The notes under the pieces were generated by a model. That model ran no database searches. It was given only the letters and a program-made list of their open reading frames with translations, and was not told the origin of the DNA. A DNA stretch of 64,000 nt from Heterostelium album PN500. Its lineage: Eukaryota > Evosea > Eumycetozoa > Acytosteliales > Acytosteliaceae. Of the stretch, positions 1 to 11,164 are shown one piece after another; position 1 is the stretch's first letter, and every line of letters starts with the position of its first letter. The stretch is taken from assembly GCF_000004825.1 (NCBI RefSeq), contig NW_008805077.1:434001-498000 (forward strand), in the 5' to 3' direction. Position numbers and translations under genes: made by a program.

Positions 1-2115
1 TCGCTAGAATAGCATCGACCATCTCTCTTAAACATTCCTCTGGAATCTGTTGGTTGGGAACTGCTGGTACACCAGTCATAAAATCGTTGGTAATAAAAGT
101 ACGAATGGCAATCGATCGCTTACCAGAGTTTTCAGTGTCGAAATCGATTGGGAATAAAATAATGGGTACCTGACTGAGTGTTCTAATCAGTTTGTATTTC
201 TGGAGAATCTCATTGGCAATGGCATCGGCAATCTGTAGCTGTGAGATTGTATCGGGTTGCAAACGAGTGGTGGTGATCGAGCGGATCACTGGATTGGCAA
301 CTGGCTCGCCAAATACATAGACGACACGATTGACATTGTGGCACAACTTGGGAATGATCTTTGCCAACTGGAACAACTCTGTCCAGTTTGGTGTCTGTTG
401 AGTCAATCCTACCAAATAGGAATAGGTACGACCGTCTCCTTGTACTCCGACAGTCTGCACTGGCAACAACAATGGAGTGATTCCGCTTATGGCACGAACC
501 TTCTCGTAGCACGACATGTCACGGAGTTGAGCATCGATCTTTCCTCTTGTGGCTTGGTCGAGAGTATCGGCGGCATTGCCAGTAACGATATAACTGAGAA
601 CCTCTCTTGTGGTATCGAATTGTGCATCGACGTATGGCTTGTCTGAGCAGAGAATACGAATTGCCAAACCTGGACCAGGGAATGGTTGACGCCATACCAA
701 ATCCTCAGACAATCCGAGATTCTTACCGAGCTCTCTGACTTCATCCTTGTGGTAATCACGCAGCGGCTCGACAACACGACCGGTTTCACGTAGCAATCTT
801 ACTAGTTCTGTGTCGTTGTGATGTGTCTTGATGACGTCGGCAACACCGGAAACCGTCTTGGAGGAACTCTCAATGAGATCGGGACGCAGTGTTCCCTGAG
901 CGAGATACACTTCGTTTGGATTCAAACCTAGCTTTCTAACTTCATCGTCTGCCACCTTCATAAAAGTATCACCAATGATCTTACGCTTCTCCTCTGGGTG
1001 TACGGTTATCTTGAGCTGCTCGGTCACTACACCCTTGATGGTGGTTGTCGAGTTGTAGAATGTCTGACTGGCGTCGACAACGATCAAACGCAAACCAAGT
1101 ACTTTCAGTGCTTGTTCGACACGTGCGCTCTCTTCGTGACGCATGAAACCATTATCGATGTGCAATGCGATGACACGCTCTGGTCCGATCGCCTTGGCAA
1201 TCAGAGCGGCACATACAGTCGAGTCTACACCACCGCTGACCAGTACCAACACCTTACCGTCACCAACAGTCTCACGGATATACTTGATAGCTTGATGTTC
1301 ACGATCGTCAAGAGTATAGTCAGCCTTACACTTGGCAATACGCAACAAGAAGTTCTTTAGAATCGACTTTCCATTCTCTGTCAAGTCGACCTCTGGATGG
1401 AATTGCAATCCATACATTCCACTGGCGACATTCTCGACACCAGCAATAACACCACCCTCACTAAGACAAATCTCAGTGAAACCCGGTGCAACTTGAGTAA
1501 CACTATCACCATGTGTCAACAAAACTCTTTCACTCTTTTCCAAACCATAAAACAATTCAGAATTACCTATATATAGGTATGGTAGATTGAAGGTATTGTT
1601 TTTAATATTAATAATTTTGTTTGAGTTGATAAAGTGTAGTGTTAATTCAATTCTTTTTATTAAACTATTAATAACAACTTACCTTTAATATGTATATTAT
1701 GTACACCATCTTCACGATGATCTTTCTTCTCTACTTTACCACCGAGTAGATGTGTCATCAGTTGCATTCCGTAGCAGATACCGAGGACTGGTACACCTAG
1801 TGATGGATCGAAAAGGAATGGGTCGTAGGCAGGTGCTTTTGCAGAGTAGACCGACTCTGGTCCACCAGAGATGATGATTGCACGTACATTACCTCTAGCC
1901 AACAACGGTGCCAGCTTGGTATCGAAAGGATGAATCTCAGAGGCTACACACAACTCTCTGACACGTCTGTCAATCACCTTACTATACTGTGATCCGGCAT
2001 CCAAGATCAACACAATCTCATTGGCAACAACATGATCTTCTCCACTACCTGCAACATTAGACTCTACTCTAACTTCATGTGATTTTGGTGGTGTATCTAT
2101 AATTGGTGATGACAT
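1..2115 (-). CDS. guaA: GMP synthase (glutamine-hydrolysing), 3' end outside window
   Basis: Makes GMP from XMP, ATP and glutamine in the cytosol, the last step of guanine nucleotide synthesis. Exon 1 (2115-1683) encodes a class I glutamine amidotransferase domain: ILDAGSQYSK, then ISGGPESVY, and GICYGMQL with the nucleophilic Cys. A 114-base intron (1682-1569, GTAAGT...TAG, phase 1) is followed by exon 2 from 1568, which carries the rest of the triad (LQFHPEVD), the ATP-pyrophosphatase P-loop LVSGGVDST and the family stretch QPFPGPGLAIR. The dimerisation domain runs off the left edge, so the last residues are missing. The start at 2115 is the first ATG before the domain and follows an A/T-rich leader. 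It is transcribed divergently from the aminotransferase gene. The identification is very safe. Confidence 0.97.
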
Positions 2116-3258
2116 ATCTTATCTTTAACTTTTCTTTTAAAAAATAAAAAAAAATGTAAAATATATAAATAAAAAAAAACAAACAAATAAATAAAAAAAG
2201 ATAGATAATAAATTGCAAAATAATTTGAATTCGAATAAATTAAATTAAGACTTAAATGTTTGTTGACTCACCATATTTATCAATCATTGTTACAACTCAC
2301 ACCCCAACCCCCACTCACTAATAATATATTATTTATTTAACATTAAATATGTTAAACAACCGATATTCGCTTTTCTCGTCTTTATTTATTTTGTTTTGTT
2401 TTTTTTTAATTTAATTTAAATCAAAAATACAAACACCATGCATTTGTTATGTTTTGTCGGGATTAATTTAAATTTGAAAAATACCAATTTAGATTTTACC
2501 GCAATGACCGATTTGCAAAAAAACGAAAAATAAAAATAAAAAAATTAATTTCTTTTGGTTTTGTTGAATTTTTTGTGTTTTTTTTGTTTTTGATCAAATG
2601 CCAGACAAACTTTGATTCTGGAACTACTATTGCACTATCTTTAAAGTCGACAAACTTAAAACTATTTTGATTTTTTAAATAAATGTTTAGATTTAATTAT
2701 TTCTAAATATTTGTAAGATTGTATTTTTATTTTAGAAGAAAATAAAATAAAATGTCTTTTGGTATTAATTAATAATTAATATTATATGTCAAAAATAATG
2801 AGTCATTATGATGAAACGATGGTTTAGAATCAAAGAATTATATAACCACAAACACATTCAATCTCCAAAAAACAACAATTTTTTATTTTATTATGGTGGA
2901 GGTATGGTATTATCAATAAATTTGAAATTGAATTCGAAATTTAACACCATTCCAATTTTAAATTAATATCTAAGAGTGTGTGTCATATGTTGATTCCTGG
3001 TTGGGAAAAAACATTAAAAAAAGAAAAAATAAATTAATCAAAATTTTTCACTCTTTTTTGAAATCAAAAAACAAAACACAAATATTTAATTTTATTTTTT
3101 TAGTTTAGAGTTTTTCAATCAACAAAAAAAATTGTTTGTTCACCTTTCTTTTTCTTTTCATTTTCTTCACCAATCATATCATATCTTTTTAATATTATAT
3201 ACACACTATATATTATATATATTTTCATATAATAATTATTTAGATCTTACAAGCGAAA
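2116..3258. other. Intergenic region between divergent genes
   Basis: AT-rich spacer between the starts of GMP synthase and the aminotransferase, so it should hold both promoters. It contains long A and T tracts and no convincing reading frame or RNA gene. Confidence 0.6.
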
Positions 3259-4747
3259 ATGTTTACCTCTATTCTTAGAAACTCATACAACACCAACAGA
3301 GTAGCATTCAATGCAATCAGATCATTCAGTACCGCTCAAAAACCAATCAATGTAAATAATCAATAGATAGATATATACAAGATAGATTAGATCAGTTCAA
3401 TCATTCATTCATTCATTTCACAAAGAGATATGATATTAATTAAAAAAGTATACTTTGTTATGATAATTATTATTATTAGGTCAATTCATTGGTTGTCGAG
3501 AAAACAAAGCAACCACTACCAAAATTCACAGATAAGAATAAATTGATCTTTGGTAAGGAGTTCTCCGATCATATGCTTGAGATCGAATGGGATATCAACA
3601 ACGGTTGGTCAGCACCAAAGATCTCTGCTTATCACAACCTTTCATTACCACCCTCAGCATCAGTGTTCCACTATGCCATCGAGTGTTTCGAAGGTATGAA
3701 AGCATACAAAGATAAAGAAGGTAAAGTTCGTCTTTTCCGTCCAATGGAGAATATGAAGCGTTTCGCTACTTCCGCCGAAAGATTATGTTTACCAGTAAGT
3801 TGTTGAACAAACTAAAACAACATCATGATGAAAAAGTAATCAATCAAAGTTATTAACTTTTGTTTATTATATCCATTTCTCTCTCTTTAGTCATTTGATA
3901 AAGAAGCAGTGATTGAATTGATTAAGAAATTGGTTTTGTTGGATCAAGATTGGATTCCAGAGGGTAAGGGATATTCGTTGTATTTGAGACCAACTTTGAT
4001 TGCCACACAAAAGAGTTTGGGTGTTTCCGCTTCCAACTCTGCTTTGATGTTTGTCATTGCTTCGCCAGTCGGACCATACTACCCAGAGGGATTCAAGCCA
4101 GTTCGTTTGTTGGCCGACGACAGATTCATTCGTGCCTGGGTTGGTGGATCCGGTGCTTTCAAGCTCGGTAGCAACTACGCACCAACCATCTTCCCTCAGT
4201 TGGACGCCGCCAAGAAGGGATACTCTCAGGTGTTGTGGTTGTTGAACGACTACGTCACCGAGGTCGGTACAATGAATATGTTTGTACTCTGGAAGAATAA
4301 CCAGGGTGAGTTGGAGTTGATCACTCCACCTTTGACCGACGGAACTATCTTGCCAGGTGTCACTCGTGACTCGATCTTGAAGTTGGCTCAACAATGGGGA
4401 GAGTTCAAGGTTTCCGAGAAGAACTTCACCATGTCCGAACTCGCAAAGGCCATCAAAGAGGGTCGTGTAAAGGAGGCTTTCGGTGCTGGAACTGCTGCCA
4501 TCGTATCACCAATCAAATCAATCAACTACAAGGGTGAGGAATACCCAATCCCAATCGATGCTGCCAAGGGTGCCGGTCCATTGACTTCAAGAATTGCCGA
4601 TACGATCATGGGTATTCAAGTAAGTAAACAACTAATTTAGCAAGTTCAAAATTATTATTATTATTGTGAAACTAACCAATTTTCAATTTTTTATTAATTT
4701 ATTAGTATGGTGAAATTCCAAGTGAATGGTCTGTTGTATTAAACTAA
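3259..4747 (+). CDS. BCAT: Branched-chain amino acid aminotransferase, probably mitochondrial
   Basis: A PLP enzyme that transaminates leucine, isoleucine and valine. Four exons join in phase 0: 3259-3351, 3480-3794, 3891-4619 and 4706-4747, giving 392 residues, the usual length for eukaryotic BCATs. The first exon (31 codons) is rich in Arg, Ser and Asn and looks like a mitochondrial presequence. Family signatures are FHYAIECFEGMKAY, the PLP-lysine region GAFKLGSNYAPT, and EAFGAGTAAIVSPI, which binds the cofactor phosphate. The last exon is only 14 codons. Splice sites fit GTAAAT/GTAAGT donors and TAG acceptors. All four joins keep the frame, so the gene looks intact. Confidence 0.96.
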
Positions 4748-4753
4748 ATCATC

Positions 4754-4818
<65 letters not shown>
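4754..4818. repeat. (AAT)n microsatellite
   Basis: About 21 uninterrupted AAT units just after the aminotransferase stop codon, typical of dictyostelid 3' flanks. Confidence 0.95.
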
Positions 4819-4820
<2 letters not shown>

Positions 4821-4938
4821 TAAAACATTAGTTTGTAATTAATTATGCTCAATGTATATAAAAAAACAATAATATTTTAAAAAAGACTTTAAATTTTTTG
4901 GATTGTTTAATTTTATAGTAGCTATTAATTACTTTTAT

Positions 4939-5475
4939 TTATTGGTAGACTAAGTATCTTACTGATAATCTGGCTGGTGTTGCTGGTGTTCCTTGGAGAA
5001 TGTAACCAAAGGTGTAGTTGGCACCGGCGTTAATGGAATTTTGGTAAGATGGAAGAGTGAGATCTCCGTTTTGCAATCTAACAACATTCCAATAGGCAGT
5101 ACCATCACGTACTCTAAAAGTATAGTCAGTAATACTTTAAAAAGAAAAAGAAAAAGAAAAAGAAAAAGAAAAAAAAGATTTGTTAATTAATTGTTAATCC
5201 AATTTAGAATTAAAGAAATAATAATCATAGGATAGTTACAGAAAGAAGTTCTTAAGATTTCTAGTTGATAAGTTGGAGACTGTAACATCATATTGAGTGA
5301 ATGGTAGATTTCCACGACTTCCATCTACCCATGTACCAACTACTCTTGTTGAAATCTTAAATTCTGGTTGTCCTGGATAGGTATAGGCAATGGCTCTATC
5401 GGATTCTACCTCTACTTCGGCAGAAACAAAAGCAATACATAGCAAGAGTGCACAAATTAAAACTATTACCTTCAT
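4939..5475 (-). CDS. Secreted CBM49 (cellulose-binding) domain protein
   Basis: Two exons, 5475-5240 and 5134-4939 (phase 2 intron, GTAACT donor, AG acceptor after a CTTTT-repeat pyrimidine tract), encode 143 residues. Residues 1-19 are a signal peptide (hydrophobic core ending VSA). The rest is a single CBM49 domain: QYDVTVSNLSTRNLKNF, a Trp in DGTAYWNVVRL, LTLPSYQNSINAG, then YTFGYILQGTPA. In plants this domain sits at the end of cellulases; in dictyostelids stand-alone copies are secreted and associated with the cellulose of spore coats, stalk and slime sheath. That role is inferred from the family. The frame continues cleanly across the intron, so the gene looks functional. Confidence 0.82.
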
Positions 5476-6641
5476 TTTATTATTTAGAATAGTTTTTGTT
5501 TTAGATTTTAAAAAAGTTTGGTTTACTTGATGTGAAATTGATTAGTAAGTAAAGTGGATTTGATTGTTGAACAAAGTAATTTGATGATGATGATGATGAT
5601 GATGGTTTTTAAAAGTTTAATTTTATTTTTATTTATTTATTTATTTTAAATAAATATATATTGAATTACAACATACTGACTATCTACAATTTTTTATTTA
5701 TTTTGTATGTTTATTCTTTATTGCTCTCAAACCCATTTGGAAGTTGGAATGGAAAAAAATAACAACATAATGTGAATGAAATAATTTTGATTTTTAGTAA
5801 TATGGAAAGAAGTAATATCTTCAGTGTATGTTCATGTTCATCAACACATTACACTATGGCGATAGTTGTAATAAGAATAAAAAAAAAATTATGATCAATG
5901 TCGAAGAAAGTGTGTTACATTGATTATTAGTAACCACATTATCAAAGTAGTAACAAAAAACACCCTTTAAACACGTGTACTCATCTTTAATAAATGGGTT
6001 ATTTTCAAAGTCAATGTAAAAAAAATATTAAATAATCAATGGTATATATAATGTATATAGATATTTTACACAATTAAATAAATCAAAACTAAAATAGTGT
6101 TTAAAATTTAGTACATATTAAATTATTATTACTGAAAGTTGATTGTATAAATGTTCAAACAAAGGTTTATCCGAATTTTCCTTTGTGGATAACATATAAT
6201 CAATAAATTTGAAGTTGTAAATACTATAAGCTATAAATGTATTTGTCTTTTATAGCAATAATCCTTATCATATATTTAATGAAAATAGTATTTTCAATAC
6301 CCAAAACCAGGTGGTTGAAATTATAATTGTACTTGATTAAGAATGTTAGGGTACTAATCGATAGAATCTATGATATATGTTCGGTGTTGGATACAAATTG
6401 TTGGCTATTTGTAGCAATGAACCTTCTAGATTATACATAACCACAACATGGTTTATTATGTGAAGAAGATAGATAGAGTCAGTTTAGAGATAATCTAATA
6501 ACGTATAAATGAAATAGGCAATATATATATAGATATATGCGTAAAAAGAATAAGTATCAATTTGTTTTTATTTCATATTTTATTGGATTAAATAAAACAT
6601 AATATAGATAAGATAAATGGATAATATATTGATTATGTTGT
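5476..6641. other. Intergenic region, no gene seen
   Basis: AT-rich spacer of about 1.2 kb containing a short GAT repeat near 5583-5603. No exon-like stretch stands out on either strand. Confidence 0.5.
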
Positions 6642-7139
6642 TTAATTGGTGGTGGGTTGTAATTTAATGTAGATTTCAGTGATCAAGTCAGCTGGGGATA
6701 CTTTCTGACTGTCATTTAAATAGACTTCAACTGATGGCGATTCTGATGGAATTCTGCTTGAGGTTGGCAACCAGTTCTTGAAGAAATAATCGTAGGTCTT
6801 TGAAAGGTTTTCGTAGGGACCTTTGTGAGTGAAGACTGCATAGGTACCCTCTTCCCATGAGATATGCTTTACTGGTTCGTCACCGGTGAGTTTGATAGCA
6901 GCCAATTGTTCGGATGAAACACTTACGGAAGCAGCTGACTTTAATTCACTGGATGGTACTTCACATGGATTATCTTAGAAGAAACCAATAAATGAACCGT
7001 GGTTAATGTTATTTTGACCAACAAACTTGAAAAGTTCACCACAGCTTTGCTTAATTGCAACGGCATATGGACCAACACCAAAGACACCAATAGTATCACT
7101 CTTTGGTAAATCTTTTATTTCAACATTTATCTCTGACAT
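6642..7139 (-). pseudogene. GyrI-like (AraC effector-binding) domain protein with an in-frame stop
   Basis: Read from the ATG at 7139 the frame gives 165 codons aligned end to end with the paralogue at 18365-18853: it opens MSEINVEIKDLPKSDTIGVF, then GVGPY, and later ISWEEGTYAVFTHKGPYENL and SPSVEVYLNDSQ. The family is the GyrI-like small-molecule-binding fold. A TAA at 6977-6975 interrupts the frame where the paralogues have Tyr or Phe (FFYDNP or FFFDNP context). Everything downstream remains coding-like, so the change is recent or is a sequencing error; read-through or polymorphism is also possible. The promoter keeps the box shared with its two paralogues. Confidence 0.75.
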
Positions 7140-7266
7140 TTTGGTTTGTATTTTATTTATTTTTTTTTTTTTTGAACAATTAAATATGATTTTTATAAAG
7201 TGTATTTATAGATTCCCTTTCATATTTTAATTGATATTATTAAATACTATAATGTATAGTCTTTAC

Positions 7267-7279
7267 ATTTCCAAGAAAT
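7267..7279 (-). promoter_or_regulatory. ATTTCTTGGAAAT box upstream of GyrI-like gene 1
   Basis: Reads ATTTCTTGGAAAT in the direction of the gene, about 128 bases before its ATG. The same 13 bases occur once upstream of each of the other two GyrI-like genes. The core TTC-N3-GAA is the form of a STAT site; the binding factor is inferred, not seen. Confidence 0.55.
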
Positions 7280-7612
7280 GACTGGTCAGATATTATACTA
7301 AGTTGTGGGTTATATAAAGAATTATTAAAAAAAAATAATAAAATCAATAAAAAAGATGAGTGATTATGATTTTACTTTTGTTTGATTTACATGTAACTTA
7401 ATTTAAGATTTATTTGTTATTTAATAAACAGAGTGGTTAAATTTAATTTATGACAGAATTGTGGCCAGATGATGTTAATAAAAGCATTTGCTATATGTAA
7501 ACTCTTCATACATTAAGTACAATCATTCTAAGTTTGCAGAGGAAGACATTGTGATTGGGTGCAGTTCAAGGTGATTTCGATATTTATGTACTGCTTAGCA
7601 CCAATAACTTAC

Positions 7613-7801
7613 GTTTTTGAATACGTTTCCTCTTTTAGATGTTGAAGTGGTGGTTGTGCGGACCAAAAGCAATCGATCTTCAACGCTCAGGCAGTACTCG
7701 ACATCTCTACCTTTATAAACAATAGTAGCAACTTGAGAATAAGGTATCTCCACATATGTAAAGCCTCTCTTTCCGAATGGTGTTGAGTCGCTGAATGACA
7801 G
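7613..7801 (-). pseudogene. Orphan exon of an unrecognised gene
   Basis: Exactly 63 open codons bounded by an AG acceptor (7803-7802) and a GTAAGT donor (from 7612), phase 0 at both ends, with higher GC than the surroundings. The peptide contains PFGKRGFTYVEIPYSQ and DVEYCLSVEDRLLLVRTTTT. I do not recognise the family. No partner exons were found close by, so this may be a relic of a gene broken by the rearrangements that placed the F-box/ankyrin locus beside it, or one exon of a gene with distant exons. Confidence 0.35.
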
Positions 7802-7952
7802 CTATAACTTGTGAGTATCGAGTATTTAAAAGAATTTATTTATTATTTATTGTAATTTATAATGTATTATTTTTCATCTTTTATTTTATTTATACAATCA
7901 CCATTTTAAACTTTCTAAAATATCTTTATTTATCATTGAAGAATAAAGATCA

Positions 7953-8045
7953 CAAAACAAAACTGGCTCCCAACAACTTTCGCCTGGGCATTAATTTTAA
8001 AAAAAAATGTAAAAATTAAAAATTAGAGGGGCCAGTTTTGTTTTG
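7953..8045. repeat. Short foldback with CAAAACAAAACTGGC arms
   Basis: A 15-base arm at 7953-7967 returns as its reverse complement at 8031-8045, giving a potential hairpin with a 63-base loop about 90 bases before an F-box start codon. One arm (AAAACAAAACTGGCTCCC) recurs at 57298-57315, again about 110 bases before an F-box gene. It may be a tiny MITE-like repeat or a duplicated promoter piece. Confidence 0.6.
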
Positions 8046-8136
8046 CATTAAAATCAGTCATAACTGAGGGAATAAAAAATTTTTTTTTGAAATAATTTCT
8101 TCATCATGATCATTTCAAAATAAATAATAACAAATA

Positions 8137-10107
8137 ATGAATAATCAAACAGATAAAATAGTAAATCTATCACATTTAATATTAAATAAAATAATAAGTT
8201 ATTTAGATGATAACATTGATCGTATTTGTTTCAGTTTAGTTTGTAAGAGATGGTACAACGATAGAGATAAATATTTAATATTCAACACAGATAGTATCAA
8301 CCTATTTAAACTTAAAAACACTGTTATCAATCAAAATCATAAACAATTCAAATTACCATCTTATCATAATATCTTTTTGAAATCAATTCGATCAAAAACT
8401 GATTGTACACTTCTTATTGGTAAAGCTAAATATTATCATAGTTACGATTATCATTTTGGTAAGTAGTTTAGATTGTTCTATTGATACTTATCATAGCAGT
8501 GATAAGAAACAAGATATTCGAAAGTGTCAGAGATATTCACGATCAACTTGCAATCAATTCATTGAGATGTGATTGGTATGATCTTGCTTGTTTCCCAGAT
8601 CAGCTGATCAAGTTCAATTATATCGAAAGATATAAGCAGATATTCCATACAATAGTCAGAGAAGATAATAATAATAATATTCATACAGATAATTATAAAG
8701 ATTGGATACATACAATCAGAAAGTTTAGACAATTATATTTAGATTCAGTGAGGAATGCATTCGATGTTGGAAATCTAGAAGCTATAGAGTTCATCCAAAA
8801 GTCATTTCCGAATGAATTAGAATATTCACTTTACGTCAATAGGGATCACTACATTAATAATCTAGAGATCATTCAATTCCTTCATAATAAAGCACCTCGG
8901 TGGTTCAGATCACAAGGCTCCGACGTGTTGGATAATGCTGCACTTGGTAGTTTTCAAGTATTCAAATGGCTTTACAAGAATAGATCTGAAAGACCTACCT
9001 ATTCCTATTTACATGCTGCCAGAGTTGGAAATCTTGAAACTATCAAGTATTTGCATAAGAAAGTGAATAAATTGAGAGTTGGAACAATGTCAATTGTATC
9101 CGCAGTTTTGGTTGGACATGTGGAAACACTCAAGTATCTACTCAAGAATATGAAGATACCATGTGATGGTGACATTGTTAAACAAGTAGTTGCAAATTAT
9201 GGACTTGATGATGGTCAGATTTTTTCTACAGTCAAATACCTCATGGAGAACACCAAGCAAGACCTTTCAAATACTTTGATTGATGATGCTGCCAAAAAAG
9301 GTCTTATTGAAGTGGTTAAATATCTCATAGAGAATACCACTGCCACAACATATACAAGTATTACAATGGATGCTGTCGCTGGTCATGGTGATCTAGAGTT
9401 TCTCAAACAACTTCATAATAAACATATGAATTGTACAGCTAAAGCAATGCACATGGCTGAAAACGGACACATTGAAGTGGTCAGATTCCTTCATGAGAAC
9501 AGAACTGAAGGTTGTCGAGTGTATACAATGGAAAAAGTTGTAGCCAATGTTGATTTCGATGTATTTAAATTCTTTTTGAAAATAGAAAAGAATTGGATAT
9601 TCCAGCAAAAACGATGGACTACTTTGCCAAGTATAAAGATAGCAGTGCACTCCAATGGTTAAAAGACAATTCAACTCTACAATGTTCACACGAAGCCTAT
9701 TTAAATGCAATACATAAAGCAAATCTACCAATAATCAAATGGATTCGTGAAAATACAAGTCTTCCATTTCCATCGAATTTATTGGAATATGCAACAAAGT
9801 TGGAGAATAGTGATCTCAAAATCGTTCAATATCTGCTTGATAATGGTGAAACCTGTTCAGTAAAAGAATTGAAATGTTGTCATAAACTTTCAAGTATTTA
9901 CTTTGTAACCTACCCGAAGGATGTTCAATAGACTCATGGGCATCTGAGGTAATGGCAAATGCAATTAAAAAAGATAATGTTCCAATCATTAAATACCTTC
10001 TTCAAAACACATCTGAACACTTAACTACAGAGTACTCGCAATTAACATACTGCAAAGCATTTGATTATTCATCAAGACTTAAACTTTTAAAACTTTATAA
10101 TCTTTAA
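8137..10107 (+). pseudogene. Chimeric F-box / ankyrin locus, frameshifted
   Basis: The first exon (8137-8458) is the F-box exon found in the FNIP genes: it opens MNNQTDKIVNLSHLILNKII and contains DRICFSLVCKRWYNDRDKYL. Where those genes have an intron and FNIP repeats, this one passes within 40 bases into the body of an ankyrin gene (RNKIFESVRDIHDQ, then ankyrin units such as IEVVRFLHENRTEGC). A GT (8459) and an AG (8495-8496) would splice the two parts in frame, but the 38-base intron would be unusually short. The ankyrin part has a one-base loss near 9575 and a second frame break near 9890, then runs to a stop at 10105-10107. I read it as a fusion made by unequal recombination that is now decaying; transcription is unknown. 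Confidence 0.75.
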
Positions 10108-11164
10108 ATAAAGACAATATCTACGATGTAAAAGAAAAAAATAACTAGACGAGTCTATTGATATCAAATTTATCAAATAATAATATTTTCTATTGAATAT
10201 TTAGATCTTTTATATTTTTTATTTTGTTAAAATTCCAAAATGTTAAAACATAATACTAGTTTGGTATAATTTTTTTTTAGAAATATAGAGTATTTTATTT
10301 AGTTTGTTAGATTTAGTAGTTCCAAGTTGAGATTCAACAATTCCCAGCATCATCTTCATTAAACAGTTTGTTTGTCCATGTTTCCACTAACCATAAGGTA
10401 AGAGTTGCTTTCTGCTCAGTCTTCAAAAATCCTATATGCACACTTGTTAAAGCACGTACCTTATTTAGGTTGCTGTCGGTTTGTTCTGTGCTCGAGCGAC
10501 TAATCACTCTGGAAGAGGTTGTGTGTGTATATATGCGATTGAATTCAACAGTCCTAGACCAACACGCTTGTTCTTGTAGTATCATTACCGGTTAAATGTA
10601 CATTAAATTCATAGATACTGTAGCACCATAGCCAATATTAGTATTCAGAGATCTATTACTATTAGATTCTACCATTAAGAAAGGTATCATCGTCTCTATT
10701 TAAAAAAGATGGCATATTAGACTATAAACTATTGAAATATCTTTAACGCTAGACTTTTAGTTGTTCCACGACATATCATAAATGCTTATCAAAATGTTTG
10801 TTTATCTATTAGATTTTTATACGTTTTAGTGTGGTAGAGAATCGATTGAAATGCTAGATAAGAATACAAGATTAATGAGTTGATTATAGTTTAAATAATT
10901 GTATATAGACTAGATAATTGGGAGATTATTTTGTTTAATTTGAGGGTTTAATATGAAATTAGATCTTGTTTGAAATTCATCATTTTAGAATTTCCATTTT
11001 TTTAAAATTAATGACATTCAATCTAGATTCATAGTAGATTAAAATATTTATTCTCATTCTATAATTAAATAGAATAACTTTGGATAATGATAATAAAAAA
11101 AAATAAAACATAAGTAAAAAATTCGACTTTCTTAATATTTAGATCTATATAATATTTCTTTATT
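10108..11164. other. Mostly non-coding, with an exon-like patch at 10334-10585
   Basis: On the minus strand 10585-10334 stays open for 83 codons and includes a possible donor (AATAAG then GTACGT, near 10461); GC is higher than in the flanks. The peptide (for example VISRSSTEQTDSNLNK) is not recognised. It may be another orphan exon like the one at 7613-7801. The rest is AT-rich and featureless. Confidence 0.25.

Noticed and set aside
210-1360. Several open frames on both strands overlapping the GMP synthase exon
   Set aside because: They are out-of-frame shadows of a strongly conserved exon and have no family features of their own.
3891-4394. 167-codon minus-strand frame opposite the aminotransferase
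   Set aside because: It mirrors the codon pattern of exon 3 of the aminotransferase; the peptide has no recognisable feature.
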